64,000 nucleotides of DNA from Bdellovibrio bacteriovorus (GTDB lineage: Bacteria; Bdellovibrionota; Bdellovibrionia; Bdellovibrionales; Bdellovibrionaceae): the NCBI RefSeq assembly GCF_001592755.1, contig NZ_LUKF01000007.1, forward strand, positions 1-64,000, given 5' to 3'. The notes under the pieces were generated by a model, which saw only the letters and a program-made list of their open reading frames with translations, had not been told where the DNA came from and ran no database searches. Positions 42,060 to 51,448 of the stretch are shown here, piece after piece. Within the stretch, counting starts at the first letter, position 1; every line of letters begins with the position of its first letter. The position numbers and the translations under genes are program-made.

Positions 42060-43726
42060 CAAGAGCTCCCTTCAGTCGGTGAAACCGTCACGATATAATA
42101 ATCAATTTCTTGTCCGCTGGAACACATCGCCTGACAGCTTAAGATACACAAGTGACCACTGAACTCTAACTGGTCCGTGTGGATCGCTCGCGGATTTTCT
42201 CGCGTGCGCGCTAAAAGACCATCCAGGTTCTGCTGAAGGGCTGCATCTGGAATAGTATTAAACATATGACCTTGCAGTTGCGCCACTTCGGCTCTGGCCA
42301 CTTGAGCAAACGAAGCACTGCACGCGATAATACGACCTTCACGTGAAATCGCTATTGACGGGAAGCCGATCAATTGCACTAGATTTTCCGCTTCGCCATC
42401 TTTATTGACAAAGCCTGCTGCTCCCGCGCCACCACTGTCTGCCTCACCATGAATATAGCGAGTTAAAAGACTGTTGATATTTCCAATCAAAGCCTGAAGC
42501 GCAGGGAACTGAAAGTTCACTTCTGTGTTGTCTTTCTTTTCTCTCATCGCGGTATCTAATTGCGCGTTCAAAGTGACAATCGGATACTCAATAAGTTTGT
42601 ACATGAAGAAATAAATCAACAGACCTATAAGAGAAGCGATCACAAGCGTCTGCATGAACAAACTAATTGCTCGTCCGTCATCAAAAGCCAAGCTTCCGAT
42701 ATCATAAAGCACGATGGCGTGCGCTTTCACTGCTTGTTCACCTGTGTTGGGATCAAAGAGCCCAATCGGGAAACTAGCTCCAATAGTTGAAGAATCCACT
42801 TCCACCGCTTGCGGGCGCATTTCGGTACGAGCTCTATGTACAAATGGCAAGTCCGGCGTCGTTCCCGCGCGAGTTGCCGGCGCCAGAATCATCCCGTCAG
42901 ATTGTTGCACAATCAGAACCTGCTTCACACCGTCTTCGGCTTCCGCGGCGTTTGTGCTTAATGACGAATAGCTGTTTTGAATAAGAGCCGCCTGATTGAT
43001 CGTCGCCAAAGTTCTTGCGATTGAAGCCGCGCGACGTTTACTTTCACTGATAATGCTGGCTCTTGTGATGGCCACCATCGGGATCATCGAAAGCAAGGTT
43101 GTCGAAAAAATGAATAATGCGACAAAGCCCAAAAGAACTAGTTTTAATTCCAGGAATTGTGGAAGTTTGTAAACTCCAGGCAAAGCCACACGATCTAAGT
43201 AATCGTTGACCTTATCCATCAAACCTTTAAATCCACCTTGTTGATACGCAGGCGCTGGCGCCGGAGCACCCGGTGCGGCGCCAGGCATGGCTCCCATCGG
43301 TTGCGGCATACCTTGAGGCATTCCATTCGGCATTCCCATTTGCTGCGGCATTTGCGGAGCCGCGCCTCCGCCGTAATAAGGCATCGGTGCCGGAACACCT
43401 TGTCCCTGTTGAGGGCGCGGTGTCTGCGGGCGAGCTTCAGGAGCTGGAATTACATCGACTAAAATATCATGTACGCCCAGCTTATCACCCAGTCTCATAA
43501 TACCGTTTTGAATACGGATACCATTTAAATAAGTGCCGTTGCTGGATTTCAAATCTGTGATGACAATTTTTTCTTTAAAGACAGCGACTTCGGTATGTTC
43601 TTTAGAAACACCTGGAGACACCAACTTGATATCACATTGCGGAGCACGGCCAATGAGGTTTTTCCCCATCTTAAGCTCAATAATTTGTCCCGCCTGAGGG
43701 CCGGTTAAAATCCTAAGCGCCCACAT
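42059..43726 (-). CDS. FHA - membrane sensor - PAS protein without an output domain
   Basis: The 555-residue protein has an N-terminal FHA domain (about 1-95; LIGRAPQCDIKL, VSKEH and SSNGTYLNG), a Met/Pro/Gly/Gln-rich linker (about 98-165), two membrane helices (about 190-210 and 350-372) bracketing an extracytoplasmic sensor-like domain, a helical HAMP-like stretch and a C-terminal PAS-like domain (about 435-550). No kinase, cyclase or phosphatase domain follows, so it seems to be an integrator or scaffold. The start is preceded by GGGAGATC and overlaps the DUF192 gene by 14 bases. Confidence 0.85.
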   Translation of the reverse strand: MWALRILTGPQAGQIIELKMGKNLIGRAPQCDIKLVSPGVSKEHTEVAVFKEKIVITDLKSSNGTYLNGIRIQNGIMRLGDKLGVHDILVDVIPAPEARPQTPRPQQGQGVPAPMPYYGGGAAPQMPQQMGMPNGMPQGMPQPMGAMPGAAPGAPAPAPAYQQGGFKGLMDKVNDYLDRVALPGVYKLPQFLELKLVLLGFVALFIFSTTLLSMIPMVAITRASIISESKRRAASIARTLATINQAALIQNSYSSLSTNAAEAEDGVKQVLIVQQSDGMILAPATRAGTTPDLPFVHRARTEMRPQAVEVDSSTIGASFPIGLFDPNTGEQAVKAHAIVLYDIGSLAFDDGRAISLFMQTLVIASLIGLLIYFFMYKLIEYPIVTLNAQLDTAMREKKDNTEVNFQFPALQALIGNINSLLTRYIHGEADSGGAGAAGFVNKDGEAENLVQLIGFPSIAISREGRIIACSASFAQVARAEVAQLQGHMFNTIPDAALQQNLDGLLARTRENPRAIHTDQLEFSGHLCILSCQAMCSSGQEIDYYIVTVSPTEGSS

Positions 43727-44063
43727 AAAGTTGATCTCCCACGCTGACTTTCATTTTGCTGACCGAACCTGCTGACATTTCAATGACGGAACTGGCTCCC
43801 CATACAGGAAAAACCAAACGTCCCGGTCGCACATCTTCGTAGATTGCTTTGACCTTCAAGTTTTTATCTACGAACACACAATCAATAGAAAACTGCATAA
43901 AGAACGTGTGAATGCTATTGCATCTTAAAATCCACAATGCTTCTTCTTGAGGTAATGAAGCGCGACCCAAAAGGCCCTTGCCCCGACTCCAGAAAGTTTT
44001 TGCTACTTTCAGATCCGGAACTAAAGTTTGATTTGTCGTTTTGTTAATCAAAGCTGCCATCAT
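43713..44063 (-). CDS. DUF192 family protein
   Basis: The 116-residue protein has the small DUF192 fold (COG1430): SRGKGLLGRASLP near the start, CNSIHTFFMQFSIDCVFVD and a final VWGASSVIEMSAG. Many DUF192 proteins have a signal peptide; this one shows none. Function of the family is unknown, although members are often seen near Tad pilus genes. It starts two bases after the TadC-like gene stop. Confidence 0.85.
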   Translation of the reverse strand: MMAALINKTTNQTLVPDLKVAKTFWSRGKGLLGRASLPQEEALWILRCNSIHTFFMQFSIDCVFVDKNLKVKAIYEDVRPGRLVFPVWGASSVIEMSAGSVSKMKVSVGDQLYVGA

Positions 44064-44065
44064 CT

Positions 44066-44974
44066 TTATTTCCCGCCGTACATAAAGGACACGGCCACCG
44101 GTCCAAACACGATAATGAAGACCGCTGGTAAAATAAATAACATCAAAGGAATCAAAATAGTCTGCGATGCTTTCGCACCGGCTTTTTCAGCGCGAACGAA
44201 TCTTTCTAGACGCATCTGCACCGACTGATCTTTCAAAACTTGAGAAATACTGGCACCCGTAGACTCGGCATCCACTAGAACCGCGACGAAGCTTGTAATC
44301 TCGTTCATATCCAAACGCTCGGCCATGTCTTTTAAGGCTTGGGTTTTGGAGGCACCGATTTTAATATCTTTCAAAACTGTTCCCAGTTCATCAGCAAGGA
44401 CGCTGTCTGTACCTTGTGCCTTATCCACGATTTTTTGAATCGCCGAAAAGAAATCCAGACCGGCTTCAACGGACAACGCCAAAAGATCAATGAAGAAAGG
44501 AAGATCTGCGCGCACAGAAAGCTCACGGCGTTTCTTTTCACCTTTGGCGTGAATTTGCGGAAGATAGAAACCCATCAATCCCACACCAATCACCATAGGA
44601 ACGGGCAATCCCAACTGCAAAGAGAAGTTCATGATCAAAAGGAAGATCGGGAACATCACGCCCCATAAAAGCTGCAAGCCAATGAACTCATCTTCGTTGA
44701 TTTCTGCGGAAAGACCTGAGGTCTTAATGTATTTGCGAACCCGTTTGCGATAACCTTCACTGCGAATTCTTAAAGCGTGCTGCAAAGTGAATTGATGAAC
44801 CAAAGGACGCGAAAAATTGATGATCGCGTTTTTAGATTTAACGGGTTCATCATTGTTGGCCCACGAAAGTTGTTGCTTGTCGGTGTTGCTTGCGAAAATG
44901 GAATTTACAAATAGGAACACCGCCACTCCCGCGAGTAGCAAGCCTAGAATCAGCATTAATTCTGCGCTTCCCAT
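44066..44974 (-). CDS. tadC: Type II secretion F / TadC-like inner-membrane protein
   Basis: The 302-residue protein is of T2SSF/TadC type: N-terminal membrane helix, then the F domain with ADLPFFIDLLALSVEAGLDF and QALKDMAERL, and a C-terminal pair of helices (about 270-300). TadC with TadB forms the platform of Tad (Flp) pili. No tadA, tadB or pilin gene is within the window, so it could be an orphan or partner a Tad system elsewhere. First gene of a six-gene operon, with a clear ribosome site (AAAGAGGC). Its start is only 29 bases from the divergent maf gene. Confidence 0.85.
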   Translation of the reverse strand: MGSAELMLILGLLLAGVAVFLFVNSIFASNTDKQQLSWANNDEPVKSKNAIINFSRPLVHQFTLQHALRIRSEGYRKRVRKYIKTSGLSAEINEDEFIGLQLLWGVMFPIFLLIMNFSLQLGLPVPMVIGVGLMGFYLPQIHAKGEKKRRELSVRADLPFFIDLLALSVEAGLDFFSAIQKIVDKAQGTDSVLADELGTVLKDIKIGASKTQALKDMAERLDMNEITSFVAVLVDAESTGASISQVLKDQSVQMRLERFVRAEKAGAKASQTILIPLMLFILPAVFIIVFGPVAVSFMYGGK

Positions 44975-45003
44975 TTGTGCCTCTTTGTGTTCAAGTAAAT
45001 CTC

Positions 45004-45600
45004 ATGACACCACTTCAACTTGTCTTGGCATCAGAGTCTCCACGTCGTCGCGCACTTCTTAAAGAAGCTGGTTTTAACTTTGACGTGGTTCCATCTAAAG
45101 TATCGGAAATTCCTAACAAAAACCTGAATGTAAACGATCAGATTTTGGATATTGCTAGACGTAAAGCCAGAGCGGTGTACGAAGTTCTGAAGCCCGGTCG
45201 CACCGGCCCCTTCGTGATTTTAACGGCTGATACCGAAGTTATTTTCGGTGGGGCCCCACTCGGGAAGCCTTCAGATAAGGACGACGCCTACCGCATTTTA
45301 AAACTTTTGTCGGGGCATTTTCACGAGGTCATCACAGCCGTTTGCGTGATGAATAGCGAAACCGGCAAAGAGATTTCTCAAATTGAGACAACGCAGATTT
45401 ACTTTAAAGAACTTACCGACAAAGAAATCTGGGATTACATAAATACCGGCGAGCCCATGGACAAAGCCGGAGCCTATGGCATTCAAGGGGGCGGTGGAAA
45501 TTTCGTCCAAAAGATTGAAGGTCCTTTTGATAATGTTGTGGGCCTTCCCATGAAACTCGTGCGGACACTCCTCACTGAAATCGGTTTTATCCCTTCTTGA
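45004..45600 (+). CDS. maf: Maf family nucleotide pyrophosphatase
   Basis: Maf proteins hydrolyse nucleoside triphosphates such as dTTP, UTP or modified nucleotides and can affect septum formation. The 198-residue protein starts MTPLQLVLASESPRRRALL, the family signature, and contains TADTEVIF, LGKPSD and GAYGIQGGG. I use ATG 45004 because it gives the family N terminus; an in-frame ATG at 44890 lies inside the opposing tadC-like gene. The ribosome site is weak. Confidence 0.95.
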   Translation: MTPLQLVLASESPRRRALLKEAGFNFDVVPSKVSEIPNKNLNVNDQILDIARRKARAVYEVLKPGRTGPFVILTADTEVIFGGAPLGKPSDKDDAYRILKLLSGHFHEVITAVCVMNSETGKEISQIETTQIYFKELTDKEIWDYINTGEPMDKAGAYGIQGGGGNFVQKIEGPFDNVVGLPMKLVRTLLTEIGFIPS

Positions 45601-45728
45601 TTGCCTGTGAAGGTTCGCTTCGCAAACAGTCCTGTAAATAGTGCTGTCCAATTTGTTTACACCTCTCTAATTTTAGTGTTTTTGAGAAAACTCTGATACC
45701 TTCGGTTCGATCACCCGAGGGGGCTTTT

Positions 45729-46571
45729 ATGAACGTTCGATCATCTCTTCTGCTTGCTTCTGCCGCTTTGCTTTTTACGGCATGTACACAGAGCAAAACT
45801 TCTTCTTTAAATCTGGATAATAAAAATACATCGATTGTGAATGGGTCCGCAGCGTTGCCTCAGGATCCGGTGACAGCTTCCACGGTCGCCCTTATCGCTA
45901 AGTACGAAGGCAAGCCCTATTCTTTTTGTACAGGCACTTTAATTTCTGAAGATTTGGTTCTGACTGCGAACCACTGCCTGGAATACACAGAAAAACCCTC
46001 AGATGTTTGGATCTTTTTTGGAGCTGATCTTCCTAAAGAGTTTTCCGACACTCGCATTCTACAAGTCGAAAACTTTGAAAGACATTCTGGCTATGAAATG
46101 ATCTTTGATGAAACAGGCTATCCAGTGACTGGTATCAATGACGTTGCCGTCATTCGTCTTCAAAAAAAGGCGCCAGCAGGAACGACTGTGGTCCCGGTTC
46201 TAGCTCCTGAAACAGTATTAAAAGACGGCCAATCTTTGCTTCTGGCTGGCTACGGTTTGATCGACGATGTGAAAGGTGTCCGAGCTGAGGGCCTTAACTT
46301 CACTCAAGTTCCTCTTGCTAAAGTGTGGGACACTATCTTAGTCACCGATCAATTGCGTTCCGGCGCTTGCAGTGGAGATTCTGGGGGCCCTGCTTATATT
46401 GAAAATAATAACGGACTTGTCGTTGTCGGCATTACGCGTGGACCTCATGACAAAGCTCCTGATTGCCACACTTACGGTGAGTACACTTACGCTTCAAAAC
46501 ACAAAGAATTCATTTTGGAAGCTGCAAAAAAGCTGGGTGCGCAAGAACCTCAATTTGTCGACCTGAAGTAA
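45729..46571 (+). CDS. Trypsin-like serine protease lipoprotein
   Basis: The 280-residue product has a lipoprotein signal (LLFTAC, Cys19), then an S1 protease domain with N-terminal VNGS in place of the typical IVGG, catalytic His in LTANHCLEY, Asp in INDVAVIRL and Ser in CSGDSGGPAY. A Cys pair flanks the His (FCTG and NHC). It is likely anchored in the outer membrane facing the periplasm or surface. A second S1 protease is encoded at 17767. Confidence 0.9.
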   Translation: MNVRSSLLLASAALLFTACTQSKTSSLNLDNKNTSIVNGSAALPQDPVTASTVALIAKYEGKPYSFCTGTLISEDLVLTANHCLEYTEKPSDVWIFFGADLPKEFSDTRILQVENFERHSGYEMIFDETGYPVTGINDVAVIRLQKKAPAGTTVVPVLAPETVLKDGQSLLLAGYGLIDDVKGVRAEGLNFTQVPLAKVWDTILVTDQLRSGACSGDSGGPAYIENNNGLVVVGITRGPHDKAPDCHTYGEYTYASKHKEFILEAAKKLGAQEPQFVDLK

Positions 46572-46593
46572 GTCTTCTGTTACAGTTCAGGGC

Positions 46594-47253
46594 ATGGACT
46601 TAAAAACGCTTCACCAGCAAACAGCCCCTGCCCGCATCTTAGCTGTCTCTAAATTACAGCCCGAAGAAAAAATTCGCGCTCTTTATAGCGAAGGGCAGCG
46701 AATGTTTGGCGAAAACTACGTGCAAGAAGCCTTAGATAAAATCGAGCACTTGCAAGACCTTTCCGATATTCAATGGCACTTAATCGGCCACCTACAAAAA
46801 AATAAAGCGAAATACGTTGCCGGAAAGTTTGCGCTGATCCATTCGATAGATTCACTGGAACTCGCCCAGGTCTTAAGCCGTCAGTGCGAAAATAAAAACG
46901 TTCAGCAAAACATTTTGATTCAGGTCAATGTCGCTCAGGAAGAAACAAAGGGCGGTTTTGACAAAGATAGTCTGAAAAAACACTGGAACGAGCTCACCCA
47001 CCTGCCATGCCTAAAAATTAATGGCTTTATGACCATGCCACCATTAACCGAAAACCCCGAGGAAGTACGTCCTTACTTTCAGGAGCTTCGCAAGCTTAAG
47101 GAGGAACTGAAGAGTCAGACAGATCTGAATCTTCACCCTCTCAATGAGCTGTCAATGGGCACGAGTCACGATTACGGCGTCGCCGTCGAAGAAGGAGCGA
47201 CAATCCTGCGTCTTGGGACTATTTTGTTTGGCGAACGCCCCATCAAAAGGTAG
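46594..47253 (+). CDS. yggS: YggS/PLPBP-family PLP homeostasis protein
   Basis: The 219-residue protein is of the PROSC/YggS family that carries pyridoxal phosphate. The PLP lysine is in LAVSKLQ; other motifs are FGENYVQEALDK, WHLIGHLQKNK, VNVAQEETKGGF and MGTSHDYGVAVEEGAT. It begins the conserved block yggS-proC-divIVA-yggU seen widely in bacteria, 45 bases before proC. Confidence 0.95.
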   Translation: MDLKTLHQQTAPARILAVSKLQPEEKIRALYSEGQRMFGENYVQEALDKIEHLQDLSDIQWHLIGHLQKNKAKYVAGKFALIHSIDSLELAQVLSRQCENKNVQQNILIQVNVAQEETKGGFDKDSLKKHWNELTHLPCLKINGFMTMPPLTENPEEVRPYFQELRKLKEELKSQTDLNLHPLNELSMGTSHDYGVAVEEGATILRLGTILFGERPIKR

Positions 47254-47297
47254 GATTATTTTAGTCGCAGATAATACAGGCTGCGTTCTGGAGTAAC

Positions 47298-48125
47298 ATG
47301 AACCCACTGTTGAAAACGCAAAAAGTAGGATTTCTGGGTGCAGGGAACATGGCTCAGGCCATGATTAAGGGTCTCGTTGAAGGCGGAGTTCCAGCAAAGA
47401 ACATTTACGCTTCCAACCGCACTCCCGGTAAGCTTCAAAAACTCGAAGAACAATTTAAAATCAACCCGGTGTCCAGCAACGACGAACTGATCGATCGTTG
47501 TGACATTATTATTCTAGCGGTGAAGCCTCAAGACTTGCTCAATGCTCTTGAGCCTGTCACGCGTGCTTTTGATGAACACAAAATCGTCATCAGCGTGGCG
47601 GCAGGCATTCGCATGGAAAAGTTAGAACGCTTCATTCAAGGTGCTCGCTTGGCTCGAGTCATGCCGAACACGCCGTCTTTAATTGGCCGTGGTGTTATCG
47701 GCTATCTTCTAAATGATGACGACGATAACGCTCTTGAAAGCACCGTCGAAGATCTTTTCGCGCCTTTGGGTCGCGTAATCAAAGTGGGCGACGAAGATCA
47801 GTTCGAAGCGTTGATGATTTCTTGTTCTAGTGGCACCGGCTTTGTCTTTGAAATGATGATGTACTGGCAAGATTGGATCGAAGAGCATGGCTTTTCAAAT
47901 GAAGAAGCTCGCTTGATGACGATTGAAACCTTTGTGGGAGCTTCGTTGCTGGCAGCTCAGGCTCGCGAGGGCGTTGAAGATCTGCAAGCGCGAGTAACGT
48001 CTAAAAAAGGTGTCACCGCAGCTGGACTTCAGTCCATGAGAGAACTCGAAATCGAACGCGCTTTGCGCATTAGCTTTGAAAAAGCGGCTATGAGGAACAA
48101 AGAAATGGCGAGGGAAATCAAATAA
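47298..48125 (+). CDS. proC: Pyrroline-5-carboxylate reductase
   Basis: ProC reduces pyrroline-5-carboxylate to proline. The 275-residue protein shows the dinucleotide fold GFLGAGNMAQAMIKG, DIIILAVKPQ, RVMPNTPSLIGRG, and the C-terminal signature with TSKKGVTAAGL. GGAG lies five bases upstream of the ATG. It is in the yggS-proC-divIVA block. Confidence 0.95.
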   Translation: MNPLLKTQKVGFLGAGNMAQAMIKGLVEGGVPAKNIYASNRTPGKLQKLEEQFKINPVSSNDELIDRCDIIILAVKPQDLLNALEPVTRAFDEHKIVISVAAGIRMEKLERFIQGARLARVMPNTPSLIGRGVIGYLLNDDDDNALESTVEDLFAPLGRVIKVGDEDQFEALMISCSSGTGFVFEMMMYWQDWIEEHGFSNEEARLMTIETFVGASLLAAQAREGVEDLQARVTSKKGVTAAGLQSMRELEIERALRISFEKAAMRNKEMAREIK

Positions 48126-48185
48126 CCTTGCCCTGGCACAGACTCGCCCTTTATCCTTAATTCATATTGTTCAAGGAGGAACAAA

Positions 48186-48734
48186 ATGAGAATCACTCCT
48201 ATAGATATTGCTCATAAGTCTTTCACGAAAAAGATGATGGGTCTTGATGCTGACGAAGTTATGGATTTCCTTCAGCAAGTGGCTTCGCAAATGGAGTCTT
48301 TAATTCAAGAACGCAATGCCTTGAAAGAAGGCATCCGCGAAAAAGAACTTTCCTTGATGGAATACAAAGAACGCGATCAAGTGTTGAAAGAAACAATCGC
48401 AACAGCTTCGCAAATGGCCGAGCGTCTTCGTCAAGATGCAGACCGTGAAGCGAAATTGATCATTGCTGATGCTCAACAAAAAGCGGAAATCATCACTCGG
48501 GACTCTCGCGATTCATTGAAAAAGATGTATCAAGAAGTGACGGACTTAAAACGTGCTCGCATGCAGTTTGAAGCAAACTTAAAAGCTTTGGCCCAAGCTC
48601 ACCTTTCTTTGCTTGAGCAAGGTGAAAAGTACATGCCACAAATGCAGCTTCCAAACCATAACATCGCGAACACGAATGGAAATGGTAACGGACCGGGCCG
48701 CTCTCCCAATGTATCCCCTCTGTCTGCAGAGTAA
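48186..48734 (+). CDS. divIVA: DivIVA family cell-pole/division protein
   Basis: The 182-residue protein starts MRITPIDIAHKSF, the DivIVA membrane-binding region, followed by FTKKMMGLDADEVMDFL and a long coiled coil (about 35-150). In B. bacteriovorus the DivIVA protein is important for progeny cell shape. It has an excellent ribosome site (AGGAGGAAC). The C terminus (about 150-182) is Asn/Gly/Pro-rich. Confidence 0.94.
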   Translation: MRITPIDIAHKSFTKKMMGLDADEVMDFLQQVASQMESLIQERNALKEGIREKELSLMEYKERDQVLKETIATASQMAERLRQDADREAKLIIADAQQKAEIITRDSRDSLKKMYQEVTDLKRARMQFEANLKALAQAHLSLLEQGEKYMPQMQLPNHNIANTNGNGNGPGRSPNVSPLSAE

Positions 48735-48752
48735 GCGGGATTTGTTTTATCC

Positions 48753-49034
48753 ATGTTAGAAATTATAAAAGGTGGAGTTCGGCTCCACCTTTTTATTCAG
48801 CCAAAGTCCTCTAAAAACGAAGTTGTGGGTCCTCACAACGGCGAACTCAAAATTAAAATCACCGCCCCGCCTGTCGATGGCAAAGCCAACGAAGCGCTGA
48901 TCGAATTTCTTTCAGACTATTTTGATATTCCAAAAAGGCAGGTTGTTTTAGTGAAAGGCGATACCGGCCGCCATAAAACCGTCGACCTTATGGGTGTCGA
49001 AGAAAAAACGGCTCGCGAGCTTTTAAAGCTTTAA
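48753..49034 (+). CDS. yggU: YggU (DUF167) family protein
   Basis: The 93-residue protein has the DUF167 signature: RLHLFIQPKSSKNEVVG, LKIKITAPPVDGKANEALIEFL and VKGDTGRHKTVDL. Function is unknown but it is conserved next to the proC/divIVA genes. It ends in a hairpin terminator shared with the convergent gene. Confidence 0.92.
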   Translation: MLEIIKGGVRLHLFIQPKSSKNEVVGPHNGELKIKITAPPVDGKANEALIEFLSDYFDIPKRQVVLVKGDTGRHKTVDLMGVEEKTARELLKL

Positions 49035-49035
49035 A

Positions 49036-49071
49036 AAAGAAAACCGCTGATTAGCGGTTTTTCTTTTTCTT
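49036..49071. terminator. Shared terminator overlapping the end of the convergent gene
   Basis: AAACCGCT pairs with AGCGGTTT around GATT, followed by a T-rich run in the plus direction. The stop codon of the minus-strand gene lies in the hairpin loop and its last codons in the stem. Confidence 0.88.
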
Positions 49072-50199
49072 CTTATCTGATTTCAGTTCGACGCTAAATT
49101 CCGTGTCATCAAGCTGTTGCTGCAAGTAAGTGTCGTCGACTTTTTTCTTGCGGGGTTTCTTCGTCGGGCGAGGCTTAAAGAGATTCTGATCAATGCCATC
49201 GTCCGTTTGTTCTCGGAAGGTTGGCACTTGCTTTTCAGAACTCATTTCAGACTCGTACATATTGGAGCGATATTTCGGCACCGGAGAGTTTACCGGTTCA
49301 TAAGCAGGCTCTTCGGAATATCCTTCCGTCATATCAAAGGAATAACGAATAAATCCACCGACGTGAAAACCGGCGGCCATATTAGATCCGGTCAAAGTTG
49401 TTCCGCCGTTCACTTGCAAAGTCCACTTAGGCGATATCAACCAGTTTAAATAAACTTGCGAGTCTAATAAGTTAGGATTCACCGAATAAAATTTCATGGA
49501 TCCGGCATTGGCTCCATTGATGTAACCCGTGCGAACCACAGTGTCTTCGGTGTCGTCCGTGATACTGCGATAGCCGAAAAGCTCTGCGCCTAAACGCATG
49601 CGCTGAAGTTTAAACTGAGCACCCAATCCATAAGGCAAAAGAAAGGAGCGTCCATCTCCACGATAGTTAAAACCCGCCCATCCATAACCACGGAATGAAC
49701 CGAAATCTTTTTGCGCGATCAAACGAGAGTGAAACTCAAAGACCCCTTCCGAATTCAAAACGGCGTCTGAATTGGGATCGACATCTTCTAAAGGAATAAT
49801 CGCGATGAATTCAGGAACGAGTTGAAAAGATCCGTTGTACATCATGAAGTCCATACCGGCAGCAATTTCCGTGATCGAACTATTACTACGAGTTGCCAAC
49901 GAATCTTTGCTTTCAGAGTTACTCAACTTACCCCAGCCGAACAAAGACCAATCCGAACGCGGCATATAACGAGATTCAAGATTCAGATCCCATAAAGAAT
50001 AGTGATTCCCGCTAGGAAGGTTCTGCGAGCTTCCACCGGAGGAAGGGTAATTGGCTTCAGAATAAAAGTACTGTGTACTGAGCTCAAAATCCCATCGGTC
50101 TCGACGGTATTCCTTGTAGTTATCCACGGCCCCTGCCGGTAACGACAGGAAAGAAAGGACTGCAATGAGAAGTTGCCAACGCTGAAGATTATTTGCCAT
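49051..50199 (-). CDS. Probable outer-membrane barrel protein with basic C-terminal tail
   Basis: I prefer ATG 50199, eight bases after AGGAAG; an ATG two codons earlier is also possible. The product has a signal peptide (MANNLQRWQLLIAVLSFLSL, with AGA as a likely cleavage site), repeated aromatic strands typical of a porin-like barrel (about 30-290) and a long charged tail with EPVNSPVPKYR and KKPRKKKV and a final KSDKKKKKNR. The tail may face the periplasm. Function unknown. Confidence 0.65.
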   Translation of the reverse strand: MANNLQRWQLLIAVLSFLSLPAGAVDNYKEYRRDRWDFELSTQYFYSEANYPSSGGSSQNLPSGNHYSLWDLNLESRYMPRSDWSLFGWGKLSNSESKDSLATRSNSSITEIAAGMDFMMYNGSFQLVPEFIAIIPLEDVDPNSDAVLNSEGVFEFHSRLIAQKDFGSFRGYGWAGFNYRGDGRSFLLPYGLGAQFKLQRMRLGAELFGYRSITDDTEDTVVRTGYINGANAGSMKFYSVNPNLLDSQVYLNWLISPKWTLQVNGGTTLTGSNMAAGFHVGGFIRYSFDMTEGYSEEPAYEPVNSPVPKYRSNMYESEMSSEKQVPTFREQTDDGIDQNLFKPRPTKKPRKKKVDDTYLQQQLDDTEFSVELKSDKKKKKNR

Positions 50200-50228
50200 T
50201 TTCATAACTTCCTAATATTAACAACCCT

Positions 50229-51446
50229 ATGACTTCGACATCAAACAAATCACAGCTTGCTATCATCTTTTTCACTGTTTTCCTGTATTTAGTAGGCTTT
50301 GGTGTAGTCATCCCTATTCTTCCAATTTTAAGCCGAAACTTTGGCGCAACTGCTTTGCAAACCGGTTTGTTATTATCCGTCTATTCACTAATGCAGTTCT
50401 TATTTTCTCCGTTTTGGGGAAGACTGAGTGACCGCTTAGGACGCCGACCCATCTTATTGTTCTGTCTTCTGGGTGAAGGACTTTCCTACATCGCGTTTGC
50501 CATGGCTCGCAGCTTAGAATGGCTTTTCGTGGCTCGTATCTTGGCGGGTTTCTTTGGCGCAAGCTTATCGACGGCTTCAGCTTACATCTCGGACATCACT
50601 CCAAAACATGAGCGCTCTAAAGGCATGGCCTTGATTGGTGCCGCCTTTGGATTGGGATTCGTTGTAGGCCCTGCGTTAGGCGGAGGCTTAGCAGTATGGG
50701 GTCACTCGATTTCTGCAGAACCACACTTCGACACTTCTTTTTCCGCATACTGGGTCGCGGCCTTGTGTTTTGCCAACTTGCTTTTCGGCATCAAATTCTT
50801 GAAAGAATCTTTATCTGATAAGAGCGAATCAGCTGAAAAGAAAAAAAGATTCTCGGTGATGTGGCATTACTTAAATGTCAAAACTGTGGGCGCATTGATG
50901 ACCGTTTTCTTATTGGCCTCTTTTGCAATGTCTTCAATGGAAGCGACTTTGATCCTTTATATGGGTGAAAAGTTTCAGTGGGACATCAAACAAGTCAGTT
51001 TCGGTTTTGCCTACATCGGAGTGATCATTGTTTTCACTCAAGGCTTCCTGGTTCGCCGACTTCTTCCGAAATGGGGCGAAAGAAAAGTTCTGCGTTTGGG
51101 TCTGACACTTTTTGCAATGGGTCTGACGACCATCGCCATATCGAACAGTATTGGTATGATGGCGGTCGCGATGACTCTGCTCTCTTTGGGTAATGGTCTT
51201 TCCAATCCCAGCATCCTAGGAAGTGTCAGCCTACTTACTGACAGCAAAGAACAAGGTGTTACTATGGGAGTCACGCAAAGCATGGCCTCTTTGGGACGTA
51301 TCATCGGCCCCGCCTTCGGTGGATTTTTGTATGGAGCCGTCACGATAACAGCCCCATTCTGGGCTTCGGGCGCTTTGGCATTCGCAGGTCTTGCAATCGT
51401 ACTCTATATTTATAGATTCATTCCTGAACACGGAAGAGTGGGATAA
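50229..51446 (+). CDS. MFS transporter, multidrug/tetracycline type
   Basis: The 405-residue protein has 12 likely membrane helices and the MFS motif FWGRLSDRLGRRPILL, with GFVVGPALGGGLA in the family-typical place. It resembles 12-helix TetA/multidrug-type antiporters. Substrate unknown; it need not be an antibiotic. It is 23 bases from the divergent barrel gene and two bases before a rhodanese-like gene. Confidence 0.88.
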   Translation: MTSTSNKSQLAIIFFTVFLYLVGFGVVIPILPILSRNFGATALQTGLLLSVYSLMQFLFSPFWGRLSDRLGRRPILLFCLLGEGLSYIAFAMARSLEWLFVARILAGFFGASLSTASAYISDITPKHERSKGMALIGAAFGLGFVVGPALGGGLAVWGHSISAEPHFDTSFSAYWVAALCFANLLFGIKFLKESLSDKSESAEKKKRFSVMWHYLNVKTVGALMTVFLLASFAMSSMEATLILYMGEKFQWDIKQVSFGFAYIGVIIVFTQGFLVRRLLPKWGERKVLRLGLTLFAMGLTTIAISNSIGMMAVAMTLLSLGNGLSNPSILGSVSLLTDSKEQGVTMGVTQSMASLGRIIGPAFGGFLYGAVTITAPFWASGALAFAGLAIVLYIYRFIPEHGRVG

Positions 51447-51448
51447 TT

